Positions 54,687 to 64,000 of a stretch of DNA of 64,000 nt are shown in pieces. This DNA comes from Stomoxys calcitrans (Eukaryota > Arthropoda > Insecta > Diptera > Muscidae), in assembly GCF_963082655.1 (NCBI RefSeq), contig NC_081556.1, forward strand, positions 73,269,227-73,333,226. The letters run 5' to 3'. The position numbers were made by a program, and so were the translations under genes. Position 1 is the stretch's first letter, and every line of letters begins with the position of its first letter. The notes below the pieces were generated by a model that saw only the letters and a list, made by a program, of their open reading frames with translations, searched no databases and had not been told where the DNA came from.

Positions 54687-54977
54687 TCAAGAGTCACCAG
54701 GCGCAGATTTCGCAGACACTGTGCTGCGAGAAACTGCAATGCGAGATCGATGCTGCTTTGTCATCCAAGTCGCTGCTGCTGTTGTAGAGAATAAACCAAA
54801 AGCCCACATCAACACCACCCCCAACGAAGTCGTCAACAACAAAACAAGCATCATGTTCAATGGCCAAGAGACCATCTCATAAACAACAAACTGGTAAAAC
54901 TTTCGTCTGAGGGCAGAGTGATGGGAAAAGCTTTCGAATGCTTTGATTGTGTGTATGGCTTCGTGGACAGCAGACAT
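54687..54977 (-). CDS. small single-span membrane protein, 96 residues, unrecognised
   Basis: The frame starts at the first ATG (54977); an upstream in-frame stretch without ATG was not used. The sequence is 'MSAVHEAIHTIKAFESFSHH', then a basic patch 'ALRRKFYQF', one strong membrane span at about 38-62 ('PLNMMLVLLLTTSLGVVLMW'), and a Ser/Thr/Arg-rich tail with 'STVSAKSAPGDS'. It sits in a repeat-free island, its composition is protein-like and more GC-rich than the flanks, and it has no stop or frameshift. Charge distribution (positive before the span) allows the N-terminus inside. I do not recognise the family; it could also be one exon of a larger gene. No splice evidence is visible. Confidence 0.5.
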   Translation of the reverse strand: MSAVHEAIHTIKAFESFSHHSALRRKFYQFVVYEMVSWPLNMMLVLLLTTSLGVVLMWAFGLFSTTAAATWMTKQHRSRIAVSRSTVSAKSAPGDS

Positions 54978-56049
54978 CAATGAAATTCTACCGGCCGGCA
55001 AAATCGCTCGGTTTGTTTACATCCCATTAACGACGAATAATGTTGTTGTTGTCGAGGTGTTTTTTGTTTTTTTTTTGTCGTTGTGGTTGCCTTCGTTGTT
55101 TACATTAGAATCGAAGAAGTATCTCTATGTGTGTTGCCACAGACGACCCATAATTATTCATTGGCTTGATAAATAAATCGGAGTTGCCATATTAAAAATA
55201 ATTCAAATTCCTAATAACTTAGGGTGGTATTCTATTCTGCTTTCGGAATAGTCGCGGAATTTGACAGTTTTGTTTTGTATATATTTTCACACCAAATGAC
55301 GTTATTTATCTGCACACATGTTTTTAATGACATTATTTTCGCAAATAAATAAAATAACAAAAAGAGAAAACGAACAGATGATACGAATAAAACAAAAATG
55401 ATGCCGACAATGTCAAGCGTTGCCACTAAAATACCTTTTTGTCTTTTTCCTCACTATCAACAGAGTAGTACTTATCCGTCTGTTTTCCTCCGGCGTTTCG
55501 CCGAAGTTTTTTATATGGAGTTTGACATCATTCCGCCTGAAAAGAATACTCAGCTTTACTTAAACCGCCTGACTGAGGGTCTGATCTGCTTCAGAAATGG
55601 AATAGTACTTACCATGCCAAAAACTCTTTAAAAAATGCTTAGAAACAAATAAACACCGAAACACAAGTACAGAGTAACTAAATGATACATATTTGTTTTA
55701 TTGGCAGCTAAGCTTACGAGCCTCCAAAAGCATTTGATTCTGCAAATCTTAATTTGCCCATGAAAACTAAGGAACAGGACAAACTCCTCACATACCAATG
55801 CTAACCTTTGTGCTGCGGTGGCATTTGCTCTTAAGTTTATTTAAAAAAAATGCATGAAATTTATAAAAGTCAAAGAAATGATGGGAAATTCCATAATTTG
55901 TACTCTGACCTGAAAAATCAGTCAGGATCAGGATGTCAGTAAATTCCTTTGGCTATGTTTTGACAAAAATTGAATACAAACTAGAGAAGCACGATCAATG
56001 CCATTGAAATGCAAAAGAATGAATCCAATACAGATCTGTAACGGTAAAA
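54978..56049. other. unique DNA with triplet runs and a SINE tail
   Basis: This is probably the 5' flank of the - strand small gene. It includes a (GTT)n stretch near 55040-55054, a poly-T at 55067-55076 and a 77-codon ORF at 55398 (+) without motif. A SINE tail fragment occurs at about 55755-55805 ('GGAACAGGACAAACTCCTCAC'). Confidence 0.4.
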
Positions 56050-56267
56050 TCAAACAATAAAAACGTCCTAAGTTCGACAGGTCCGAATCCTATATATCCT
56101 CCACCACGGATCGCATTTGTCAAGTTCTTTGCCCGGTTTCTCTTTATAGGCAGACAAAGCATAACGGATAAAATTTGACAAGCTGATAAAGCTGATAAAG
56201 CTATATCATTGAGCAAAATTTCAGCCAAATCGAATATGAATCGGGATATCGAGGGGAGCTAAATCTA

Positions 56268-56493
56268 TTGGGTTGCCCAAAAAGTAATTGCGGATTTTTT
56301 AAAAGAAAGTAAATGCATTTTTAATAAAACATAGAATGAACTTTAATCAAACATACTTTTTTTCTAAAGCAAGCTAAAAGTAACAGCTGATAACTGACAG
56401 AAGAAAGAATGCAATTTTAGAGTCACAAGCTGTGAAAAAATTTGTCAACGCCGACTATATGAAAAATCCGCAATTACTTTTTGGGCAACCCAA
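56268..56493 (-). mobile_element. mariner-type MITE copy 3, nested in TR-B
   Basis: TTGGGTTGCCCAAAAAGTAA to TTACTTTTTGGGCAACCCAA, 226 bp, with TA at 56266-56267 and 56494-56495. It is near-identical to the copies at 4454 and 32302, which suggests recent spread. Confidence 0.92.
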
Positions 56494-56685
56494 TAGTTGT
56501 AAGCCGATTTAGACCATACTTGGTATAGTTGTTGGACTTGCGCCTAGCTTTACTCCCTCCAAAGTTAGCGTGCTTTCGACAGACAAACGGAAGGACATGG
56601 TTGTGTCGACCTAGAACGTAAAGACGATTAAGAATATATATACATTGCTAGGTCTCAGATCAATATATCGATGAGTTACGAACAG

Positions 56686-57699
56686 GTATTTCAAGCCATG
56701 TCTGAGTTTGGTATCCCTACAAAATTAATAAGACTCGCCAGGATGACACTTGCTGATACGCGTTCCTCAGTAAAAATAGAAAAGAATCTCTCCGAACCAT
56801 TTAATACCAAACGAGGTTTATTACAAGGAGACAACCTATCGTGTGATCTCTTTAATATCCTGTTGGAGAAGTTTATACCAGATGTAGATGTGAATAGATA
56901 TGGCACACTAATCACAAGAGAACACATGCTACTCGCCTTTGGAAGAATCGAAAGAGAGTCAGTGAAAATGGGTTTGGCAGTAAATGGAGATAAGACGAAA
57001 TGGATGGTTTCAAGTCCCAAAAAGCCTTGCACAACCGAGCAGATAAAGAAAATGGAAAAAGTTGGGAACCACAACTTTGAGATAGTCAGTAACTTTATCT
57101 ACCTCGACACCGCCGTAACCGAAACGAATGACACCAGTTTTGAGATTAAGCGAAGAATAATACTGGCAAACAGATGCTACTTTGGACTAAGTAAGCAGTT
57201 TAGAAACAAGGCCACCTCTCGACAGACGAAGACTACACTTTACAAGACACTGATACTACCCGTGCTGTTATATGGTTCTGAAGCATGGGTACTTGTGAAA
57301 GCAGATGAGGCAGTGCTTGGAGTATTTGAGAGAAAGATTCTTCGTAAAATATATGGACCAGTTTGCGTTAACGGAGAATATATGCGACGTATGAACCACG
57401 AGCTGTATGACGACGATAGCATAGTTACACGCATCAAAATACAACGGCTGCGTTGGCTAGGTCATGTTGTCAGAATGGATGAAGAAGCTCCAGCAAAGAA
57501 GTCTTTTGAAGGCAAACACGGTGGTACACGCAAACCGGGAAGACCTAAAACCCGATGGAAAGATCAAGCTGTGGGAGACACCTTGAAACATGATGTCAGA
57601 GATTTTGGAATGAGCGCAGAAGATCGAGGCGATTGGAACGCTATCCAACTTTCGGCTAGTGGAACAAATATTCTGTCATAGCCAATTAAAGTAAAGTAG
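56686..57699 (+). mobile_element. 5'-truncated non-LTR element with long open RT C-terminal frame
   Basis: The insertion is bounded by a perfect 9-bp duplication TACGAACAG (56677-56685, 57700-57708). The frame is open to a TAG at 57679-57681; the apparent ATG at 56671 belongs to the host TR-B, so the N terminus is chimeric. Visible in order: motif B 'KRGLLQGDNLSCDLFNILLE', then 'MLLAFGRIERESVKMGLAVN', 'KTKWMVSSPK', 'LANRCYFGLSKQF', 'LILPVLLYGSEAW', 'VFERKILRKIYGP', 'RIKIQRLRWLGHVVRMD' and 'RKPGRPKTRWKD'. The YADD motif C that should stand in 'LLA..' is missing through an in-frame deletion. The 3' end is short and AAAGTA-rich. RT clade not assigned; it differs from the LOA-like copies. Confidence 0.9.
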
Positions 57700-57755
57700 T
57701 ACGAACAGAATGACAAAATTAGTATACCCCCATCCTATGGTGGAGGGTATAACAA

Positions 57756-58040
57756 GATGTTATGCCGCTGACTCACAACAAATCCACAGCCTAATTCATA
57801 TATTGTATCATGGCAGCTATAACAAAGGGATTTTTTGTGGTTATCTAGAAGAAAAATAAATTGCATATAAATAAATGTTATGGCCAAGAATTAAGTTTTT
57901 TTTTTTTTGAGAAAGCAGTGAAACCACTTTTGCTGCTTTCTAAGTTCCTACTGTGTTCCGTCCTTCCCCGCTGGCACACACCTTGAGCCCAATCCATTCG
58001 GATGACTCACCCACATAGGGCTTGTGGGGTCCGGTTTTGA
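57756..58040. other. spacer, nothing recognised
   Basis: AT-rich, with a poly-T run at 57898-57909. Confidence 0.4.
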
Positions 58041-58870
58041 CACCTTCCCATCCTATTTTAATCGTCGCAGGGGAATTTTCAGCGATGTAGTTGATATTTC
58101 CTCAGAGGAGTGTTCAGCAACAGCTGGTGACGAATCTCCTGATTCCCCAACCCCACGCCTTCTATACACCTCCAGCTTCAACTTGTTGAATCCATAGGAT
58201 ACAGGTTCTTTAGATTTGTTCAGGTGTGCAAAACAGCCGGAGTTGCGTACAAATACTGCATGTGTCCTGTCGCCATCAGCCTCAACCAATCTTCCTGTCG
58301 GTGGTTGAGAGAATTGGATTGCAGTCCCCTAGTCTCCCAACTATGGATTCAGGAACTCACTGTACCTTCCTTCTTGACTAAATACGCCTTTAAAAGGCGC
58401 AACAATACATGTCCACTCAACGTTGATCTCTGAAAGCAATAAGTTTGAATCGACCTCGATACAGCCTGCATAGTTACAAACTGGAGTTGGCCCGGGCAAT
58501 TCTGAAAGAACATCGGAGTATGCAGATGACAATCCATTGCCTATCCCATTCCAATGTCACTAGGTATGTAGTCCTGTTCTGTTGTCCTGTTCACAACTAC
58601 CACCACCAAGCGGTTATTAGAGGCATTAGCAAAGGTTCTTGGACCCATATTACTTTTGTTCGTCTTAGTTCTATTGGGCATGGGATGCCCACAACTCTCT
58701 AGACGTGTCGTCTTTGGGTTAGCCAGCGCATCGAATTTCCGAGCCCAATCAATGGAGCCTCTCTCCTTATCAGTGAGGGTTTTAGCATCGTGGCTAGGCA
58801 AATTGCTGCGACCACTGCAGACACTGTGTTATCATTGGTACAATATCAGATGTCCCAAGCAATGCGGTTA
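58041..58870 (-). mobile_element. ORF1-type protein fragment of a non-LTR retrotransposon (DUF4780-like)
   Basis: The - strand has 'DAKTLTDKERGSIDWARKFD', 'RTFANASNNRLVVVVVNRTT', later 'LSGHVLLRLL' and, nearest the left edge, 'VSYGFNKLKLEVYRRRG'. This order resembles the DUF4780 ORF1 proteins that accompany insect LOA/Jockey-type elements. It is broken into at least three frames. It lies head to head with a + strand RNase H fragment. The DUF assignment is from memory. Confidence 0.6.
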
Positions 58871-58879
58871 ACACATTGC

Positions 58880-59690
58880 TTGAGCCGCTTTTTGATTTAA
58901 AGAAATGTACCTCTATTCCGAATAGAATCCATTGGAACTACAATATCTCTGGTAATAGAAGTTGCATATACTTCTAGCCGATGGTTCCAGACTAGACGAC
59001 CAGGTGGGCTTTGGGGTGTATTCTGAAGAGCAAGGACTAGTCATATCGAGAAGGTTAGCCAATCAGCGTATTGTGTATATCAAGCGGAGATCCTTGCTAT
59101 TAAAGCAGTGGTGGAATGGCTAAAATATATTTTTTGCAGACATTGAATCTCTGAGAAACATATTTCTGAATTCAAAAACCACCCTCGACTGTCGCAGACA
59201 TCTGTTCTGGGTGCCGGGCCACAGACATATCTTATGGATTTGTGGAGCAGACGAGCTTGTGAGACTAGGAACTACCTTACACATTGCAGGGGACCAGGAA
59301 TCTGTGGATATGCCTCTAGTGGCATGTAAACTAAGTTTTCAGTATCACGCCCGAAGAGCAACGAACATTCCAACTGACTGAAGGTTGCAAGTAACGACTT
59401 TTGCAGAGTCCGTGAGGACGTCAAGAAGAAGAGAACATGTGCTGTCCGTGTGTGTCCCGCACAGGCAGTCAGAAGGAGTTCCACTTAAGGTTATCATTTC
59501 TTTGAGAACTTGTCTGAGTTAGCGGATGTGAACATTCGCAAGTTGTTGGGCTAATTAAAGCGATCTGGATAGCTCAACGGTAGGAGCTAGATTGCATTTT
59601 TCCCTCCGCTATTCCAGTGGTATCACAATAAACGAAAATGTCTAAGCGAGTTTGATGGCTTTAACCTACTCCAACTGAAATGTAAACCAA
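58880..59690 (+). mobile_element. LOA-like retrotransposon fragment: RNase H, C terminus and 3' UTR
   Basis: The degenerate translation gives 'YQAEILAIKAVVEWLKY', then 'LFWVPGHRHILWICGADELV' (RNase H) and 'ASGMPLVACKLSF'-type words (59300-59340). 'VASNDFCRVREDVKKKR' follows, where the zinc-knuckle cysteines are partly lost. Then come 'LSELADVNIRKLLG' and a 3' UTR 'CCAGTGGTATCACAATAAAC' with 'GAGTTTGATGGC'. It is the same lineage as 36730-38010. Confidence 0.7.
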
Positions 59691-60706
59691 TATCTCCCTA
59701 GATGGCTTTTCTTTATGGTGTCGGACATTGTAACTTGGAATTTTGTATAAGTGAAAAGCTGGAAGAAAAAAATTCCAAAAATTTGGCTACACTACAACAG
59801 GGTTTTTACTATTTTAACAAACAATGCCTGCGCCCTGTTTGTTTGTTTGCATTTTTATTGAAATCGACGACATTGAAAAATGCAGAGGCGGTATGACAGA
59901 CACGGCGAAATTCTTAACTCACTGCCCAGTGTCTCTCACTGGACTTTTGATTATGTCGTCGTCCACCCTCCTTGTCACATTAAAAAAGACAGAAATGCTA
60001 TCGAATGGGTCGTGTTCAAAGGCGTAGGTGTACGTATGTACGTGCGTGTGAAGCAGATGACCGATGGCTGCCATGATAAGCTAAAAGACCTCTATATTGA
60101 TGTCGCACAATCCACAACTACAACACCCATGCCTCCATGGCCAAGGTGGGAAATATAAAAAGAATTTTAGTGGCCACCAATTTTTCCATCGGCTCCATAC
60201 CCGTGTAACAAAATTAACATAATAACCATTAAAACATTCGAACATCTTCATATTTGGATTTTATTGTTCTTTTTTCGTGAATACATCTGACACCTTTGAA
60301 TTGGTAACGCCTGATACATACCCCTATTGAAGTTCGTTATGATATTTCATCCGATAACGGTTATTAAGATATTTTTATGCTATTTGAATAATAAAAACCA
60401 ATCTTCCTCTTCCATTCACAACCACTGCCTATTTTCCATTCTAGATGAAAGCGATTTGATTGCAACAATGAACGTCCTAAACTCGTTCTGCGCCACAATG
60501 TTTCTATCTTAACTGGGGAAACCTAACCATATTTCTGATGGCATATAAGTGACCACAACACCCACAAGGTGAAGAGGCATATAATGAATTTTGGAGATAA
60601 AGACAGAACTCAGGCAAAAAAAAGGTTCCTTCACCTATGTGTGGGGTCCAAAACGAACAATTCATCTAGATACTAAAATCGGTAAAAGTATCGGCATGAA
60701 CCAGAA
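59691..60706. other. unique DNA, no confident gene
   Basis: An open frame of 92 codons (59880-60158, +) ends at a proper stop, but it shows no motif and no promoter or splice evidence. The region is free of shared repeats. It could hold part of a host gene whose other exons lie elsewhere. Confidence 0.4.
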
Positions 60707-61456
60707 TTTTTATACCCTCCACCATAGGATGGGGGTATACTAATTTGGTCATTCTGTTTGTAACTCCTCGAAATATTCGTCTAAGACCCCATAAAGTATA
60801 TATATTCTTGATCATCGTGACATTTTAAGTCGAACTAGCCATGTCCGTTCGTCTGTCCGTGCGTCCGTCTGTCTGTCGAAAGCACACTAACCTTTGAAGG
60901 AGTAAAGCTCAAATACTTCTTATAAGTGTAGGTCGGTTGGGGTTGTAAATGGGCCAAATCGGTCCATGTTTTCATATAACTGCCATATAAACTGATCTTG
61001 GGTCTTTACTTCTTGAGCTTCTAGAGGGCGCAATTTTCGTCCGATTTGACTGAAATTTTGCACATAGTGTTTTGATATCACTTCCAATAACTGTGCTGAG
61101 TTAGGTACATAATCTGGTATAGCTGCCATATAAACCGATCTTGGGTCTTGACTTCTTGAGCATTTAGAAGGCGCAATTCTTATCCTGTTTGGCTGTTTGC
61201 ACGTGGTGTTTTGGTATCACTTCCAACATTTGTGCCGCCATAAAAACTGCCTGGTATAGCTGCCATATAAACCGATCTGGAATCTTGATATCTTGAGCCT
61301 CTAGAGAGCGCAATTCTCGTGAGATTTGGCACATTTTTTGTACAACGGCTTCTCCCATGACCTTCAACATACGAGTGCAATATGGTCAGAATCGATCTAT
61401 AGCTTGATACAGCTTCCATATAAACCGATCTCCCGATTTTGCTTCTTGAGCCCCGA
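60707..61456 (-). repeat. TR-B element, 5'-truncated
   Basis: It has hairpin end 'TATACCCTCCACCATAGGATG', 'ATAAAGTATATATATTCTTG', 'GTTCGTCTGTCCGTGCGTCC' and four to five units. It stops within a unit at 'GCTTCTTGAGCCCC'. Confidence 0.85.
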
Positions 61457-61639
61457 ATCGGACTCTAACTTGTATTTATTACTTTGAACAGCTTATGTGC
61501 GAATTGTTTATACCTACATTGACAAATTGTACAAAAGTTGGAGATTAATAATTTTGAAGACTTATTAATTTGTGGACGGAATAAGTTTTGGATAGTAAGA
61601 CAACAGGGGCGTGTTATGAAATACAATTAGGTGTTTGGT

Positions 61640-61775
61640 AAGCAGCGCAAAATTCCTGACTTATATTTTCTTTTTTAAGGTTACTTTTTAGTATTTCGAG
61701 CCGATTAGTAGCTTGGGTGTGTGTCCATAGTTGCATGGGCGGATTAATATCCGCACAAATATTTGCGAGATAAGG
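61640..61775 (+). mobile_element. LOA-like 3' UTR fragment
   Basis: 'AAGGTTACTTTTTAGTATTTC' to 'GGGCGGATTAATATCCGCAC' is the + strand 3' UTR seen at 51310-51420. Confidence 0.65.
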
Positions 61776-61869
61776 ATAAGGCTATTTAATGCCTTCCGAG
61801 ATAAGTATAAGGCTATTGGCTATGCCTTGTATAAACTTGGTAGCTTCCAAAGGTTGGCTAAAGGTTAGG

Positions 61870-62075
61870 CTTAAACCCAACCTTATCTAGGTTAAGTAGC
61901 AGTCTGCCATTAGACTCGCTTAGACGTTTTCGCCTATTGTGTTACCACAAGAGCAGGAGAAGGCTAATGCCTTCTAGTTGCTACAGTCGAACCATCCAGA
62001 TCGCTTTAAAAGCCCAACAACTTGCGAATGTTCACTTTTGCTAAATCAAACAAGTTCTCAAAGAAATGGGTCAGT
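61870..62075 (-). mobile_element. LOA-like C-terminal/3' UTR fragment
   Basis: The - strand has 'GAGAACTTGTTTGATTTAGC', 'GAACATTCGCAAGTTGTTGGG', 'AGCGATCTGGATGGTTC' and 'GAGTCTAATGGCAGACTGC', the same end as 59500-59650. Confidence 0.65.
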
Positions 62076-62119
62076 GGCCTCAACGTTAAGAGCGGTACGT
62101 CCAATGCAATTCATAATCG

Positions 62120-62520
62120 TACTACCAGATCAACAACTGAGCTTCTAGGGGAAACATTTGAATCCACAATCAATTTATTGCAAACCAAGTTTGGAGAACG
62201 TGTTATCTCAAGAAAGGGTTCAGTCGATTGGCCGCCACGGTCCTGCGATTTGACGCCGTTAGACTATTTCCTGTGGGGCTACGTCAAGTCTATGGTCCAT
62301 GCCAACAAGCTAGAGACTATTGATGAACTTTGTACGAATTTCGAACTCGAAATTGCAGTAGTATCGGGTTCAGCGTCTGGACTTCTGCAAGCGTGCCATG
62401 GTGGCCATGCAAAAAAATCGAGTTCCACACATAATGGCATCGAACGTACTCACCCAGAAATAAAAAAATTAATTGATATCCACAACCGTTTTTTTTTTAA
62501 ACTTTTGCAGCGCTCTTATT
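62120..62520 (+). mobile_element. Tc1/mariner transposase C-terminal fragment
   Basis: 'ESTINLLQTKFGERVISRKG', 'DWPPRSCDLTPLDYFLWGYV', 'KSMVHANKLETIDEL' and 'GGHAKKSS' form the end of the transposase, including the last catalytic residue region 'CDLTPLD'. The upstream core is missing. It is the same superfamily type as 9288, 11230 and 35645; whether it is the same family cannot be told because they share little sequence. Confidence 0.8.
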
Positions 62521-62544
62521 AAAAACCACGGCACGGTCTACAGG

Positions 62545-63500
62545 CCCTTTCTACTCGAAACCATGGAGCGCTTGTGGATACTATGATAAACAGTAGGATA
62601 TCCAGCGAACTGCTTACATACAAACAGCATGCCTATGTCAAGATAAGGTCGGTGGAGACTGCCCTGCACGAGGTTGTGCATAAAATAGAAGAATCCTTCG
62701 ATGCCAAGACGTACACACTGGCGGTTTGCACTGACATCGAGTGGGCTTTTAACAATGTGCTGACCGACACATTGATCCAATCATTAGGCCAGTACCGGTT
62801 GGACCCGGTGCTTAGAGACGGGATAAACCATATGCAAAGGAACAGGGTGTGGGTCCAATGACAAAAAACAAGGGTGAATGTGGCACAGGGCGTTAGAATT
62901 GGCAAACTATCGATTATCGCAACATTCGATAATTTCGATAATTTTAATAATAATAATCGATAGTAACGATATTATCGTTAATTTCCCATCACCTATGTAT
63001 CAAACGAAAATGGCAAGTACAAATTAGGAGATCGATTTATATAGAAGCAATATCAATGCACAGACCAAATAAAACTACAATTAATAAAGTCAGTTGGAAG
63101 TCATGAGAGAAATCATTGTACAAATCGTTTTTAAGATACATTGCGCCCTCTATAGGCGCAAAAAAACATCAATCGATATTCAGTCAAAAAATTAAATATC
63201 GATATTTTGCCAGCTCTACATGCCATGCCATAGGTGGAATTCTATCGCCACACCAACTATGGGTGACCACCATAAATGACCTATTACAGATGCTGACTGC
63301 TATGCAGATGATGTTATGCTTCTAAGGGCTAAGGATCCGAACCAGCTTTGCAAAAGGGCAGAAAGGGTCTAGCAGAGGGCATGCGACTGGGCTTATCCTA
63401 GGGGTCTCAATGCTAACCCAGAAAATTCCGAAATCTGCTTGTTCACGAGGAAGACAAAGGTGCCTCCGCCTCACAACACACTCCTACGACACCAACAACA
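62545..63500 (+). mobile_element. LOA-like RT fragment with a nested TIR element
   Basis: 62560-62895 codes for 'VDTMINSRISSELLTYKQHA', 'IRSVETALHEVVHKIEESFD' and motif A 'CTDIEWAFNNVLTDTL'. After the insertion (62894-63218) it resumes with 'AIGGILSPHQLWVTTINDLL' (motif B) and 'CYADDVMLL' (motif C, near 63302), then 'CDWAYPRGLNANPENSEICL'. Both RT aspartate motifs survive. It is the sister copy of 49133-51437. Confidence 0.85.
62894..63218. mobile_element. short TIR element inserted in the RT gene
   Basis: Left end TAGAATTGGCAAACTATCGAT, right end the complement of TAGAGCTGGCAAAATATCGAT: 18 of 21 positions match. It separates RT motif A from motif B in an otherwise collinear RT. The inside carries several ATCGAT copies and about 150 bp of TR-B-like unit (63015-63165). 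No transposase. hAT-like or other class not determined; no clear target duplication. Confidence 0.65.
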
Positions 63501-63714
63501 AATCAATAGGGCACCCCTACCAGACACTCGAAATTTTTGGAGAACCCACGCGAGGGAGTTTTTTTATACGGGTGCCCACGGACCTTTGCCCAAAAAACCG
63601 GACTCAAGTTCATAGTCCAAAGGGAAAAAGCTGTGTACCAAACATAGAAATTAATTGGAACTTTCAAAAATTTTCAATCATTTTTTAATTGCATCAATTA
63701 AAGTTAAATATGGA

Positions 63715-64000
63715 ATTTTTATAACCACCACCATAGGATGAGGGTATTCTTATCTAGTCATTCCGTTTGTAACACTTTGAAGTGTTGATCTGCGACCCCA
63801 TTAAGTATATATTGTATATTCTGGATCGTCTTGACATTCTGAGTTGATCTAGCCATGTCCGTCCGTCTGTCGAAATACTGAAAGCGGTCGAACGCGTAAA
63901 GCTAGCCTCTTGAAATTTTGTACAGATACTTACTATTGATGTCAGACTTGGTAAAGTCCAAATCGGCCTATAACCTGGTATAGCTCCCATATTAACCGAT
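63715..64000 (-). repeat. TR-B element, runs off the window
   Basis: It has the hairpin end 'TTATAACCACCACCATAGGAT', a core 'TATATTGTATATTCTGGATCG', 'GTCCGTCCGTCTGTCGAAAT' and the start of the first unit. Confidence 0.8.

Larger units (their letters stand above)
56050..57755 (+). repeat. TR-B element with two nested insertions
   Basis: The 5' end is 'AACAATAAAAACGTCCTAAG' with palindrome TTCGACAGGTCCGAA and 'TATATATCCTCCACCACGG'. The body is interrupted by a MITE (56268-56493) and a non-LTR element (56686-57699). The 3' end resumes as 'AATGACAAAATTAGTATACC' and closes 'TATGGTGGAGGGTATA' at about 57752. The insertions date TR-B as older than both. Confidence 0.88.

Noticed and set aside
56671..56685. 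ATG at 56671 as the start of a 336-codon host gene
   Set aside because: These bases belong to TR-B and the target-site duplication; the open frame is a truncated retrotransposon joined by chance to an upstream ATG.
59880..60158. 92-codon ORF as a gene
   Set aside because: No motif, no splice or promoter evidence, and length compatible with chance; left as unassigned unique DNA.

Overview
The window is nuclear DNA of a higher fly (Diptera). My best guess is a calyptrate/muscid-type genome such as stable fly, horn fly or house fly; that guess rests on repeat character only. It is AT-rich, intron-bearing and dominated by interspersed repeats. I see no bacterial or viral genes, rRNA, tRNA or CRISPR. 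The only clear host gene is a five-exon tetraspanin on the + strand: exon 1 at 8256-8315, exons 2-5 at 39863-40672, 214 residues, every intron phase 0. It is split by a first intron of about 31.5 kb made almost entirely of transposable elements. A second, less certain host gene is a 96-residue single-membrane-span protein on the - strand (54687-54977).

The rest is a stratified repeat landscape. (1) Three related families, here called TR-A, TR-B and TR-E, account for much of the window. Each has a palindromic 5' end, a central array of repeat units (153 bp in TR-A and TR-B), a TA-rich/GTCY proto-microsatellite core and a 3' hairpin ending in GGGTATAAAAA. Short subterminal inverted repeats link the two ends and differ between families. 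The architecture is that of non-autonomous Helentron/INE-1 ('mini-me') type elements. (2) Family C, about 2.1 kb with degenerate tandem units, occurs twice in opposite orientations (13.6-15.7 kb and 28.0-30.1 kb). (3) RNase H-bearing non-LTR retrotransposons of LOA/I type occur as many fragments; the longest is at 49.1-51.4 kb. A second non-LTR type sits at 56.7-57.7 kb with a perfect target-site duplication. (4) Tc1/mariner elements include three deleted copies of one family, a C-terminal fragment of a related transposase, one decayed mariner, one decayed Tc1-like copy and a ~230-bp MITE family (three copies). (5) A tRNA-like-headed SINE family has intact A/B boxes in some copies.

Layout: 1-6.3 kb repeats; 6.3-9.3 kb mostly unique DNA holding the tetraspanin promoter, 5' UTR and exon 1; 9.3-39.6 kb intron filled with repeats, with unique islands near 15.7-16.9, 19.0-19.7, 23.0-24.1, 31.5-32.0, 32.6-33.0 and 34.2-35.6 kb; 39.9-40.9 kb exons 2-5 and the poly(A) signal; 41.2-54.2 kb repeats; 54.2-56.0 kb unique DNA with the small membrane-protein gene; 56.0-64.0 kb nested repeats with a unique gap near 59.7-60.7 kb. 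Nested insertions (TR-B in TR-A; SINE in TR-A; MITE and a non-LTR element in TR-B; a TIR element in an LOA-like RT) allow relative dating and give exact element boundaries.
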